The notes under the pieces: generated by a model
Databases searched by the model: none
What the model saw: the letters and a program-made list of their open reading frames with translations, nothing else
What the model was told of the DNA's origin: nothing
NCBI RefSeq assembly: GCF_028389875.1
Contig: NC_084669.1
Span: forward strand, 35,874,731-35,938,730
DNA length: 64,000 nt
Direction of reading: 5' to 3'
Source: Rhea pennata
Taxonomy: Eukaryota; Chordata; Aves; Rheiformes; Rheidae
Translations under genes and position numbers: made by a program
Part shown: piece after piece, positions 33,430 through 45,668 of the stretch
Position numbering within the stretch: the stretch's first letter is position 1
Layout of the letters: the number at the start of each line of letters is the position of its first letter

Positions 33430-36400
33430 GTGCGTGCGGCGCGGGCTGCTCCCGCCGCGGCGGCGGGGCGGGGGGGGGGGGGGCGCGTTGGTTCTTCCTG
33501 CCGTCGCCCCGTGCGCGTCCCTGCGCTGCGCGGAGCCGCTCCGCTGATCGGAAGCGTCGTGCTGCGTGGTGCTTCCCCTTGAGGCTAACGAAGTGGGTGG
33601 AACTGGACGGGGGGCGGCGTTGGCCTCTAGCTTTTCTGAAGTTGTGTTCTCTGGAGTTCTCTAATTCCGTGGTGGTTCTTAGGATACTGCTTATGGTTTA
33701 AATTTTGCATGAATCAGATGCAGAGCTATGTGGAAAAAACTTCTTATTTGAACACACAGGTCCTAATTTAGCAGAGTAAGCACAAAAGATCACAGTTTAA
33801 GTGAGGTGGGTTTTGTATGAATTTGCCTGTGTTTGAGAGCCCTCCTCTTAAACCAACTTGAGATAAATTGGATGAGTCAAATTTTGCCCTCTAGCTCCAC
33901 TGTACTAGAATAACATATATACCAGGATGAAGACTGACACATTGTTTGGCGAAAGTGTGTAAATGTAAATTGAACATAACAGGAACTATTCCTCCCCCCC
34001 CCTTTTTTTTTTTTTGTTTAGAACAGTCTCGGCATCCTGTGGTCTGAAAGGGATGAAATCAAAACTGCACAATCGTACTTGGAATCCGCAGAAGCCTTGT
34101 ATAATCAATACATGAAAGAGGTACTGTGTTCATTAACATCTTGGCATATCTTTCTTTACACATAAATGACACTCTTGCTGTTTGTTTGACAGCAGCATCT
34201 AGTGACTATGTTGAGTTATGTTGAGTTCTCTTGAACAGAGAAAGCTATTGATTGCCCTGAAGACTGCTTTTTTTACAGAGATTTTCAAGCTTTCATCTTC
34301 CGGGAGACGTTTCATGTGACACAGTAATCTTTGAAAAACGTCTCGGTGAAACTTGAGTTTCTGAGCTCTGTGCTGGTTGCTCTGTTACTTTTGAAAGCTG
34401 ATGTGGTAAGTACTGCCAGCACAGGAGGAAGTGGTACTTGCTAATTTCAGAATGGGTTTATTCAGAAAAATAATTTTGCTCAAAAATAACAATTGAAAGC
34501 TTTTTAAGTTGTTAATCCAAAACTAAAGCCAGGTAGAATTTGGCTCTTAATTAAGACTGTTCTTAACCTTATTTTGGAAATGTAGTAAAGCATCCAACCG
34601 TTGCTTTCAGCAAGAAATGGAAATAGAACTGTATAGTGTTTGCCATGGGTTTGCTCTGACTGTTTGGTATTGTATTAGAGGCAAAATAGTTCAGTTCCAT
34701 TTCAAAAAGACAGTTATACAAACAAACAAACCCTTCATGCATTTTAAACAACCTTTCGAGCTGTTAGTTCTGGCCTGTATTAACAGACTCCCTTTAGCCT
34801 GACTTTCTTTACACACACTGCCAAGCTGTTCCTATGCCGATTGCCTCAGGGACAATTTCTAAACAAACTAAAAATGTGTGTCCTTAGAAAAAAGGAGCTG
34901 CTGTATTCTGTGTTTCAGGACAGCCATAAAGGTTGGACAGAACCTAGTTTCATGAAATTACAGTTCGGAATTTACGTTAACTTAGTTTAGAGCACAGATC
35001 ATTCTCAGGAAAGTTTTACAATAGGTCATTCCTTACCAGTCAGTTCCTGCTGCAGCATAGTCTTTGTAGCCATGATAGCTTAATATTATTAGAGAAATAA
35101 TGGATCTGGAGAAAACACTTGTACTGAAAAGCTTGTCCATGTATTTTCCACCCTCTTCATCACTTGATCTAAGTAAAGATACTATATCTCTCTACAGACT
35201 TTCTCCTTAATTAATTCTGGATGTTCATTTTTTGCTTCTTACACCCAGCAAAGCTTGTTTATGCTTTTGGGTTCCCCAACATCACTAAAAGATTCTGGCT
35301 CTTGCCTCAGACATTATGAAATTGAACTGATATTATCTTAATATTTCCACAGATTAAATAATGCTGTCAAATACTTCACATTTTAACTTTGAATTTAGCT
35401 GAAACGGTTAATTTTTGGTAGAGTTACCCGTATGTGTTGTTAGGTAATGGCTACTGAATGTTCCTCCTGGGGCTTTGCTGCCTGGTTAAGGGATATGAAC
35501 ATGATTATCATAATCCCACTTTAGATTGCTTGTCACATTTTTATCACTTCTATTTATTTATTGCTTATATATCAGGACATTATGTAGTCAAACATAGTTG
35601 TATCTAAAGGTTGGGATTTTTTTATAGGAACTACAGCGAAAGACTGTTTTTGTGGTAGCTTTATTGTGCTTCTGTCAAGTTTCCCTGAAAAGACAGAACT
35701 GAGGAAAGCTGAAAGGATCAGTTTGAGAAGGCTGTTTAAGGGGCTAATTTAACATTCAGTTGACATTTGAGATGATATATATGCAAATACATGAATCATT
35801 ATTGAAAAATACTAATTCCCAACTTAATTTGGCATAATCTGCAAAGAAAAAAAAAAAAGAGGAGGAGAGGAAACAGCTTGTCTTGCTGCTTACGGCTTGT
35901 AAATACAGAGTTCCTTGTGAGAGTGTTGGAACTTTGTTAGCATTTGTACAACCATGTCAACATATGTCATTCACAGACTATACAAATAAGAGTATGTTTC
36001 TTAGCATTCTCCATTTTTAGGTTATCAGGAAGCATTCCCATCTGGGAACCTTTAGTAGACTGTTAAATAACTGAGACACTTTCCTGGCACCAGATTTAAT
36101 TGTTTACTTACTGGCTGTAGCTACCTTACAAGTTGGGAGGCTTATTATTATTACTAATAATAATAATAATCCCTAAAGCAAGTAGAGCAAAACCAAGGAT
36201 CTTATAAGAAAACATTATTTTGGGAAGACTTAAAAGATCCTTTTGCTTTCTGCTCCTGAATGCTTTGAGTCTGCATTGGTAATTCCTTTCTAGAACTCAT
36301 CAGTTATTGTAATGACATCTTGGTGTTAGGAAAGCTGTTTAATGTAGTACAGTGAAAATTTGTGAGTGCTAAACTCCTATGAGCAGGAATTTGGGCTAAT

Positions 36401-39400
36401 GAAAGTCTGCTTGTAAGAGGGGAGTTGCAGAGCTCTTTCTCAGCATGGTTAAAGGCATAAGGCTCTAGAGGAGGGTTTTATTCACAGATCGATCATCAGA
36501 AGATTGATCTGTGAATAAAAGAAGGAGAAATGGGTCTTAGTCTAGCATATCAGTTGTTTTTTCTTCATTAGTGTCAGGAATATCACCTCTAGTCTTGTCA
36601 GAGTATACTGCAAATCATGTTGGAAGGTCTGAGAGTATATATTATAGGCCTTTGTATCTCTACAGAAAACAAGGTGGGGGATTATGAAGTCAGGTCTTGA
36701 AAACTAATGAGATATAAACAAAAAAGCTCAAAGTTTAAAAGATGGTCTAAGAATCTACATTTTTCTGGTATGTTTAGCTTCCCCACCTACTATCACGTTA
36801 ATTTATCACATCTGTTTTCAGAACCACTTTAATATGAACAAAATATTTTCATTAAAAAAAAAAGGTGTGCCCCGCAGGATTTTTTTTATGAGAACAAATA
36901 AGAGAACATCTTTACTTGCCTTTCAAGCGAATGTGTTCTCTGCCCCCACTCCTGTCCCTCTCATCTTACGAGAGATATTTCTCTGCGCTGCTTTTTGTTT
37001 GTCACCTGATTATCTCTTGGTCTAGGAAAGAAATAGCAGTAGAAAGACTTGTATTCAATTTGTATTCCTGTTCTTACCTGAAGTATAAAGAACAACTTGA
37101 ATGTGTCAATCATGTTTTATATAAATTTTATCTTGATTCATAGTTCTTCAGACTCTTAGAGCTTTGGGAGCAGTGTTTTGTTTTGTCTGTTGATGCTCTT
37201 ACCTTGGAAAGAGGATAGTACAGAAAAAGATACGTGCTGTGCACCTAGAGATCTGGTTTCTGTGTTTTCCCATAGGATTCTGAGATCTTTTGGACAAATC
37301 AATCTGTGCCCAGGTTGGCTAATTCTTTACATGCAGATGGTGATTCCAGTTGTATTTTGTAATGTATTTTAAGGTCAATAGATGGAAATAAAAGAGAATT
37401 AAGTACCCATATAGAAGCTATTATCAGCTGAAGTTTTTGTCTTTATGATCTAGCAATTATCCTGCATACTTAAAGTAGCAAGCAAGGTAGCATACTCAGC
37501 TGGGCTGTGCTGCTAATAGACATTGTTCAGGATGCAATGTGTAAGACAAAAAAGCCACCTTAGAAATACACCTTTAACTGAGGTGTTTTGGAATTGGTGT
37601 CTGAAATCGTACACAATTACAAAGGAAATTAGATATGCACAGACAAACAAAACTTTGCCCTAAGTGGCGTTAATCTATTGGACTGTCCAGTTTGGCTGAC
37701 TGTAACTCTTGTTTATTGGTAGTTGTTCTAAGGCAAGGTTGAACAGAGCATTACTGAAAGATGTATAGTTATTGTTCTTCTGGGTTTATCTCGGAAAATG
37801 TTGTCTTAGAGTGACCAAAAAGAAATTTAAATTCAGAGTGACTTCCTATAAGTTGCTTCCTATATGTCTTACCTTCAGCTCTTCTTATATGAGGAAAAAT
37901 AAACTATTTGGTGTTTATCTATAAAAATGTATCTGTATGAGGATTCGCTTGATTTTAAAAAACAAAAAAGTCCTTCTGAATGAAATAGTTTGCATCATTA
38001 ACTGCTTGCCTATGGATACTACCTTATATCAAGAGAGAGAGTAATTTTCCTCCTCCAAAGACGTATTTACTCAAATATATGGATGAGACAATGATCTCAC
38101 CAGCCTATAAATAAAGGGACTCATTTGACAGTGGCATTTCACTTTGGCAAGAGTAGCCTTTACAGCAGGTCGGCTAAGTGCTCTCTGCACTTAATGTTGC
38201 TGACAGTGCTTCCTGCAGGGTATTTTCTTGTTACTGATTAGTGCAACTGGACAGATATTTCACACTTGAAGATGTGCTTTGTGTTAAATTGATGCTTAAA
38301 AAAAATACGATGCAAAAACTGTCATGTTATTGCCCAAGCTAAAGACACGTGATTTAAAAGTACATAAGCAAGAGTCTTCTACAGACTGAAAAACCTTATA
38401 ATTCTCTGTGCAACTGAGGTACTTTTTCCTTTAAATCTTTGGGTTTTGTGGAATTACATCTATAGCCAACTGTCACATCTCTGGAGCATTATGTGACATT
38501 TTGAAGAATTCAGGATTGAAAAATAAGTGGTCTGCAGCCAGGAGAGGGAGCACTGTGTCACAAAACTAAAGCAATGTACCTTACTGGCTATACCCGATAC
38601 TCTCTTGTAGGATGGAAATCCTCCCTTGGATCCCAGTGAACATTTCATGACAGAAGAAGAAAAACTCACAGACCAAGAAAGATCAAAAAGGTGGGTGCAT
38701 ATCAGTCCAAAAAAACCCTTGGTATGCTGTTGAGAGAATATTTAAGGAAAAAAAAAGATCTAAAGAGGTTGGGTTTTTTTTGTTGTTTGTTTGGGTTTTT
38801 TTTCCAGATTTGAGAAGACCTATACTCACACTTTGTATTATCTGGCACAAGTCTACCAACACCTAGAGATGATTGAGAAGGCCGCTCAGTATTGCCATAC
38901 CACTCTTAAACGACAGCTCGAGTATAGTGGCTACTCCCCGGTAGAATGGGCACTCAATGCTGCTACCTTGTCACAGTATTACCTCTCTAAGGTACTACAC
39001 TTAATCTTTTTCTGCTGTAGTTATGTTATATAAATGTAGCTATCAAGTAAGATGGTTGTTTAAACAGCTGTTTGAGACAAGGCTCCCTCTTGAGTTAAAA
39101 ATGTCCTCCTGTAAAACCACAAATTGTTTACTGACATGAAACATCTATTAGATTTTTTCTGAAGTAGATGTAGTGGCTGTGCTTTGCTGTGTTGGTATGA
39201 TGACAACAGGGGAAGTGAACAGGGGAGTAGATACAAGAAGAGCTCTATAGTTAATAAACATTTCAGTAGCGATGTGTGACATGATGCATGTAAGTAAATT
39301 TTAGTAAGTGAAGCTTACCTGCTCTGAATAGCCCAGTGTGTTAGGAAATGCTGCCTTTTTTTTTTTTTTTTTTTTTAAGAGATTTTCATACTCCAGATTA

Positions 39401-42400
39401 TTCAGGTGCTGTTTTCTGATGCTTAAGGGCCTTCTGCAGTACCCACGTCAGTTAATGCTCATTTCAGTAGTAATTTGTAATTTCTGCATCTTTTTTGCTG
39501 CATTGGTAGGACCAAATCATTAAATAACACACTGCCGAATATGAGTAAAGGAACCTAAATCTGGCTCATAACATTGACTTGTATGTCCAGCTTGTTCTAA
39601 CACCCCGTGATACAATCTTTACCATACAGTGTCAGGAAGTGACAGTAGCTTAGATCAGAACAGTGTGGAAATGTTTACAATGTATGTATCTAATATCAAA
39701 AGCAAGGGTTGCTATTGCGGTTGTGGTAGAAAGAGGAATGGTTGGTTAGAAAATACTATATTCAATAGTAGATGAAAAAATTGCATCGTTTTTTCCAGTG
39801 ACCAGGGAAGCATGCTCTCAAGCTTCTCAATCCTGTAATTTCCCTTGTGTTCACATACCTTAACTATCCAAGATGAGGGCTCTAGCCCAGCTGAGAGCAG
39901 TAGTGCTTGGGCTGCTCAGGACAAGCGATAAACACTGCCATTTCTGTTCCTCTCAGCAATGCTTTATGGAGTCCCGACACTGTTTAGCAGCAGCCAATGT
40001 CATCTTTAGCCAAGCTGGACAGGTTCCATCTGCTGAAGACAGTAAGTTTATATAAAAGTTTTCAATTACATATTGTGAATTAAACATCACTAATATATAT
40101 GTTAAAAGTGAAGTCTAACAATGATCCAAAGCTTATTCCAATTCTAATTTTTTAAAATCTTTTCTATTAACAATAAGACAGAACAATGTCTTTTAAGCGC
40201 TACTGTTACTGCAGCTTGAGATTGGCTATGTGTAAACTGAGGAAAAATGCAAGTGCTTGTTGCAGATGCTTCAGAGAGAGTCAGAAAAGGTTTGTATTTA
40301 CCATGAAAATGTCATATACTAGAAACTGAAATTTACAGCAGTATGCTTTTCAGTAGTGGGAGCATCTCTATTCACCCACTTGTCCTTGTATATGTACTTA
40401 AAACACAGTTTAACCTTGCTTCTAAATGATTGGAGGCAATGATTCAATGAAATGAAACAGATACTTCCTGGCAATAGTTTTAAAAGGATAAGGGAAACTG
40501 CAGCTTTTAAAACCCCCAAACTTGGAGAGTACCCATACTGTCTTTTGCACTGGATATTCCAGCCTCATTAATGGTTGTTTTTGAAAGTTTAGGTACCATC
40601 CTTGTTATTTTGTGTATTGATGTAAAGGAACAACTTTGTAGTTCAGCATCAAGATCAATAAAGCAAACTTCTAAAGACAGACCACAGTTTTAAGGGCTTG
40701 TGGCTATGTGATGACTGTCTGTGCTCAGAATAAATCATCTGTTGTAGATTTAGGCTTTGCTTGTCTACAGCAAAGCTTTTCATATTCCAGGTCTTGGACA
40801 ACTGAAAGCTTCAAGTGAATAGACCTTAACCTCATGGAGAGTGGGCAAGTATTCAGAGTAGCCTCAGGGTGGGAGTTCAAAACTGACTTTAACCAATATA
40901 TTCACTGTTTAACTTCTAAGGGTGTGAGCTGTTTAGAATACAAGCTCTTGAATCCATTGATGCTGTTATTTTAGATTAAAATATAACCTCAATGGACACA
41001 ACTGTTCTATTTAATTGAAGGTCAGTGACAGTACATTAATTTCACTGCTTTTGGTATTTCTTTTAGCCCAGAAATGAAGAACTATTGAGATGCCTTTTCC
41101 TGCTATTTAAGTGCTTTGAGGACAATGTCCAAAAGTCGTCTTTTAGTTTACGGAAAACACATGTTTATAGGCTTTCATAGCTAGCTGACAGCACAGTTGT
41201 CTGAGTTTATTGATGTTTGTTAAACTAAAAAATGAGGTTAAGTTTTCATTAGGCATGTAGAAACACACAGGCTGTTACGGTGTCTGATTCAGGTTCAAGC
41301 CTAGAGGTAGGCTTGAACTTACTTATTAAAGTAGGATAAAAATCCTACTTTAAATTTTGCTTTATAGATTTCTTTTGTCTTTTCGGAGCAGGGCAGTTAA
41401 CTTCTTTTATCTCTACTTCCTCCCACACTAAGTGAGAGTAGTGATACTTGTATTTGTTTCAATGGAGTGCCTGTTTCTGTTTGCCTTCCTTTTCATGGTA
41501 CAGAGAGCTGGGCTGGCAACATGAAGGTCACTGTGCATAAAGTTCTAAGTTTCAGAAAGACTAACGTGCACTCAGTGTTACTGTCGTAATACCGACAGTA
41601 ATTCAGTTTCAGAAGGACTAATTACTCAGTCGGTGCTACTCTCAAGTACATTAATAGGATTCACTCTGGCATGTGAATCTGTGTGTAAAACACAGCTATT
41701 TAATAAAGGACCCTTTCTAGCAACAGTTATTCTTAATAAGAACAATTTGATTGGCAGCAATGAAATACATTGAATCTAGTGAATCTGAGTCTGAAGCTTG
41801 CCTTTTATTTAGCAGTCAGGAAGTGCTAGCCTCCCCTCATCCTTCAGCTAACTCGCCACCTCCTATTTAGAGACTGGGAAGTTGGTTCTCCTTGGTCCAT
41901 TTGGTTTCTTGAAACATAATCTCGAGACATCAGCAATGCTAGTTATGACTGTGATATATAGTGGGGAGATTGCAGGGAGAAAAATACAGAAGTTACAGAC
42001 TAACATGTATTATGTTGTGACAAGGTAGATAAACCACAGGCAGTTTCCCCTAACTTCATTCCTTTTTCTGGTAGCAAGTCTGAGGCCTGTTTTGAGACAA
42101 ATACCCTGATTATCTTGGGGAACAGCTATGCAGTAACAGAAATTACTTGGCAAGCAGCTGAACCTCGGAAAATAGATCATCCTTCTTCCTTTCAGTTATT
42201 ACAGAGGGAATTTTTCCAGTCGAACACCTCCAAGATCAGAGTTCTTTTTAAACATATATTATGGTCTGTTTTTTTGAGGAATACATACATGACAAATCCA
42301 TGCCAATCTATATGGGTTTCTACCACAATGACAGTTAACAGAATTATTATATGAACTAACAAGAAGAGCTTATTTCTATCTCACAGTGAGGAAAAATGAA

Positions 42401-44190
42401 TCCTGATCAATGTAAGTAGCATGTATTCTTTGCATGTAACATGTGAGGTTATTACTGGAATGCTCAAGTTGTCTCAAGCTTTTTATGTATTGATGTCCAT
42501 TTACTAGGTGAAACAGAGCAAGACCAACAGGACCTTCGACAGAGGAAAGCTGAAATTGCAAGATGCTGGATTAAGTATTGCCTGAATCTTTTGCAAAGTG
42601 CTCGGAAATTACTTGAGGTAACTGAAAATTTATGCTGTAACTGCTGTTGTTTAAAAACAAATACAGTCAATTTTGATGTTTGTAGTGGGAATCACTTCAT
42701 AACTGGTAGCAAATGAGAAACCATTGCCCAACCAATAAGGCAGTAGGTACTTGAAACCTAGTACATGTTTCATAGTATGCTTTGACTTCAATGCAGCACT
42801 TAAAAATAAGTACGGATAGGAGATCAGTTCTGTAGCATGATCAGTGCACAGCTTGTATAGAAACTTCACAGATGGCCCTCTTCTCTTTTGTAATTTCTTG
42901 TGGCTTGATTTGGCAGATGACTTTTTATTAAACTGATGGTAAGAACATCATCTCAGTTTCATGTGCTGGTATTTTCATTTATGTCAAGTGCTTAACGTTC
43001 AGTATGTACTGAAATGCTTTCAGAAGCAGGGTCTTTTGGCTTTTTATATTTATTGTTTTGGCTTTGTTGTTGCACGGGGTAGAGAAACGTAAATGATCTG
43101 TCTGTATTTAAATCTTACATTCTCAATTCTGTAAAAATGTAATTTACATGACTTTTAGTGAATATAAGGTTTAATATACCAACATGTCATCTTTTCCGTC
43201 TTGTTGCTTATCAGTTTGTATTTGAAAGGTAGCCCTTAATTAAAAAAGCTTCTGCCAAAGTCTTTCTCTTTAACCACATGCATTTTTAATTAATGCATTT
43301 TCTCATTTCAGGATAACATAGGAGAGCTGGATCCTGACAGGCAATTGGAACTTAAAGCCCAAAGGAAAAAAGAGGAGGATGAAAAAGAGAATGGCAGGAA
43401 AAAAGCTGTCCTTTTTGGGACTAGTGAGATATGTGATTCTGTCTTAGCCATGGAGGAGAAAGTGAGCAGTGCATATCCTTTAGATTTTCAAGAAGCCAGA
43501 GAAATCTTCCTAGTGGGTCAGAACTATGTTCAGGAAGCAAAAGAGTTCTTTCAGGTTGATGGTTATGTTACTGACCATATTGAAATTGTTCAGGATCACA
43601 GTGCTCTGTTTAAGGTACTTGCTTTCTTTGAAGAAGACTATGAGCGACGTTGCAAAATGCATAAGCGTAGAGTAGACATGCTGGAGCCTCTCTATGCAGA
43701 CTTGAATCCGCAGTACTATCTGTTGATTAGTAGGCAGCTTCAGTTTGAACTAGCAGACACCTACTATGAGATGATGGATTTAAAGGTAGCTATTGGTAAC
43801 AGATTAGAAGAGCTAGACTCCCATACAATAAAAAAGATCAATTCTCTAGCGCAGTTAGCAATAAAGTATTATGAACTCTTCTTAGATTCTTTGAGAAACC
43901 CAGATAAGGTATTTCCCAAGGAGCTTGAGGAAGACGTTCTTCGCCCTGCCATGGTGGCCAAATTTCATATTGCCCGACTATATGGTAAACTCATTACTTC
44001 GGATGGCAAAAAGCAGCTGGAAAATATGCAGACATCATTGGAATATTACACATTTCTGGTAGATTATTGTGAGAAGCATCCAGATGCTGTCCATGCCATT
44101 GAAACTGAGCTAGAACTCAGTAAGGAAATGGTGGGTCTTCTTCCAACAAGAATGGAGAGGCTAAGAGCAAAACTGTGTCCATTCATATGA
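33085..44190 (+). CDS. KIFBP: KIFBP (KIF1BP): kinesin family binding protein
   Basis: TPR-like helical protein that binds kinesin motor domains and blocks their microtubule contact; needed for axon and mitochondrial transport, and mutated in Goldberg-Shprintzen syndrome. Seven coding exons: 33085-33429, 34022-34120, 38611-38690, 38808-38991, 39957-40041, 42508-42617, 43312-44190. They give one frame of 593 codons (human 621). Recognisable blocks are EPYRSKYAARALLEEVKQLL, GVNHADTEELSAGEEHL, ILWSERDEIKTAQSYLES, LYNQYMKE, YYLAQVYQHLEMIEKAAQYC, YVTDHIEIVQDHSALFKVLA, RCKMHKRRVDMLEPL and LELSKEMVGLLPTRMERLR. The acidic spacer after KQLL found in mammals is nearly absent, which accounts for most of the size difference. 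The ATG has a strong context (AAGATGG). Confidence 0.95.
34022..34120 (+). CDS. KIFBP: KIFBP coding exon 2
   Basis: 99 nt encoding NSLGILWSERDEIKTAQSYL through LYNQYMKE, phase 0 at both ends. A TPR-like helix pair. Confidence 0.95.
36142..36166. repeat. Palindromic TTA/TAA microsatellite hairpin
   Basis: (TTA)4, one C, then (TAA)4: perfect 12-nt arms with a one-base centre, in KIFBP intron 2. Confidence 0.9.
36476..36520. repeat. Long near-perfect hairpin in KIFBP intron 2
   Basis: The 5' arm 36476-36494 (TTTTATTCACAGATCGATC) and the 3' arm 36502-36520 pair over 19 nt with one mismatch around the 7-nt loop ATCAGAA. Confidence 0.9.
38611..38690 (+). CDS. KIFBP: KIFBP coding exon 3
   Basis: 80 nt encoding DGNPPLDPSEHFMTEEEKLT and DQERSK. 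Follows the largest intron (4.5 kb). Splits an Arg codon with exon 4. Confidence 0.93.
38808..38991 (+). CDS. KIFBP: KIFBP coding exon 4
   Basis: 184 nt encoding FEKTYTHTLYYLAQVYQHLE through WALNAATLSQYYLSK. Acceptor TTTTCCAG, donor GTACTA. Confidence 0.93.
39957..40041 (+). CDS. KIFBP: KIFBP coding exon 5
   Basis: 85 nt encoding QCFMESRHCLAAANVIFSQA and GQVPSAED, phase 1 end. The open frame before it is intronic. Confidence 0.93.
41291..41320. repeat. Perfect hairpin A in KIFBP intron 5
   Basis: GTTCAAGCCTA (41293-41303) and TAGGCTTGAAC (41308-41318) are perfect 11-nt arms around GAGG. A G-T wobble and an A-T pair extend the stem. Confidence 0.9.
41326..41353. repeat. Perfect hairpin B in KIFBP intron 5
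   Basis: TTAAAGTAGGAT and ATCCTACTTTAA are perfect 12-nt arms around AAAA. It begins six nt after hairpin A. Confidence 0.9.
41578..41601. repeat. Perfect hairpin C in KIFBP intron 5
   Basis: TTACTGTCG and CGACAGTAA are perfect 9-nt arms around TAATAC. It sits between two related blocks beginning AGTTTCAGAA (about 41549 and 41606). Confidence 0.85.
42508..42617 (+). CDS. KIFBP: KIFBP coding exon 6
   Basis: 110 nt encoding ETEQDQQDLRQRKAEIARCW and IKYCLNLLQSARKLLE. Donor GTAACT. Confidence 0.93.
43312..44190 (+). CDS. KIFBP: KIFBP terminal coding exon 7
   Basis: 879 nt including the TGA at 44188-44190. Encodes almost half the protein (residues 302-593), from DNIGELDPDRQLEL to KLCPFI. Confidence 0.96.
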   Translation, partial: DNIGELDPDRQLELKAQRKKEEDEKENGRKKAVLFGTSEICDSVLAMEEKVSSAYPLDFQEAREIFLVGQNYVQEAKEFFQVDGYVTDHIEIVQDHSALFKVLAFFEEDYERRCKMHKRRVDMLEPLYADLNPQYYLLISRQLQFELADTYYEMMDLKVAIGNRLEELDSHTIKKINSLAQLAIKYYELFLDSLRNPDKVFPKELEEDVLRPAMVAKFHIARLYGKLITSDGKKQLENMQTSLEYYTFLVDYCEKHPDAVHAIETELELSKEMVGLLPTRMERLRAKLCPFI

Positions 44191-44760
44191 ATTCTTTTCT
44201 TGAAAGGAAATGTGCGATATTAAAATGATACCTGTCGAAACCAATACTGTAGGACAGCTTCCGTACTGATTAGCAGAACTAAAGTGTCTGCAGTTCAACA
44301 CTCCCAGCTAGAGCCCGCAGTAATATAACCTTGTGAAAAACTGAGAGCCGTCCAGTTTAGTAGCACACCTACACTAATGGTATAAAATTTAAATGTACAT
44401 GTGAATGTCCAGCTTGTGGTTTGTATTGCTTGTCCTGTGTGTAAATATAACTTTCCTGCCTTACCTTTCTCCCTTCAGCATATGGTTCGGTTTCCAAATG
44501 TAGTGCTGTATGAAAATTGTTTCTTTCAAGGGAATCTGTTGATCTAGGAAAATTTTTCTAAGAAACTTGAGGCATGTTCTTCCAAGTAGGAAACATTTTA
44601 TCTCTTCTAACCTTTGTCTCCAGTAAATTTTATCCATATGAAGGGAAATTTATGTCACTTCCAGTATTTATTTTATATATTGCTCAGTGTTTTTTTTTTC
44701 TCCTAATTAAAACCTAACTGTTGCAGGCTAAATAAATGGACTAGCTTGACTGAATGTTCT
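44191..44760 (+). terminator. KIFBP: KIFBP 3' UTR and poly(A) signal
   Basis: AT-rich UTR with AATAAA at 44731-44736 as the first good signal. A further AATAAA at 46843-46848 could serve a longer isoform. Confidence 0.65.
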
Positions 44761-45622
44761 TCATAGTCCTTAGAATTCCATTTTCTTGTGTCTTATTAAT
44801 ATATGGTATGTACAACTTTGGCCAGATTAAATAGTTGTGAGATAGTGTTTCCACATGAGTGTCTTCGATAACTGTGAAGACATGTGAGCATCTAAAATAC
44901 CACAACGGAGAACAAGAAAGCAGTGAACTTTTTTGCTTGTGATAAGAAGAGATACTCTGCTCTTAGTTCATGTTGGTGAGTTCCTGGGGAAAAGGTATTG
45001 CGGTCTAGTGTTCGAAACATCTACCAAATATGCTTCTAAAAGATGTGAGATACCGTTGCTGGCTTTTTAGGGAGCCCAGGCACTTTCTCCATTCACAGCT
45101 CAACAGGAGCTGCAAGCAGATGCCTGCCTCTGTTGTTCAAGTTGTTGCAGACCCAGTACTGCTCAGGCTGTCTTCAAGATCTACGCGTGTGCCGCTGATT
45201 ACTGACCTCGCCATTAAAGCCTACAAGAAGCTCTCCTGATTCTCATTAAGGACCTGCCGAAACCTCACTGGCCCTTTAGTCAGGCCTCATTATTCCTGCT
45301 CTTACACAAACTGTTACCTTTGCCTTGTTCTTGTCTGCATGTGCTTGCCTATTTACTCTTTATGGAAGATCAGGATGAATTTCTGACACAAACTGTATGC
45401 AGATGTGGTCTTTCTTGTGAGCATAGGAGGATTATGAACCAGGACCCAGTACTGTAGGTGGAGTGCGAGCAGAATATACTGCTCAAGTGTACAAATGCTC
45501 AGACAGGCCAGGGCTATGGGAAAGTGAAGGGACAGCACTAGGTGATGGGATGTGCAGTAGTGTGCCGCCCAGCGCACCAGCAGTCTTACCACGATCAACT
45601 TTGCGGGAAGATTTTTACAGAA

Positions 45623-45668
<46 letters not shown>

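Larger units (their letters stand above)
32840..33580 (+). promoter_or_regulatory. KIFBP: KIFBP CpG-island promoter
   Basis: CpG-rich TATA-less region. It contains an E-box CACGTG at 32985-32990, an inverted CCAAT (ATTGG) at 33028-33032 and a YY1-type AAGATGGCGGC at 33082-33092 that includes the start codon. The island covers coding exon 1. Confidence 0.7.

Noticed and set aside
41291-41320. tRNA or Pol III B-box (GGTTCAAGCC)
   Set aside because: The resemblance is only to the B-box; there is no A-box or cloverleaf. The sequence is better explained as one arm of a hairpin.
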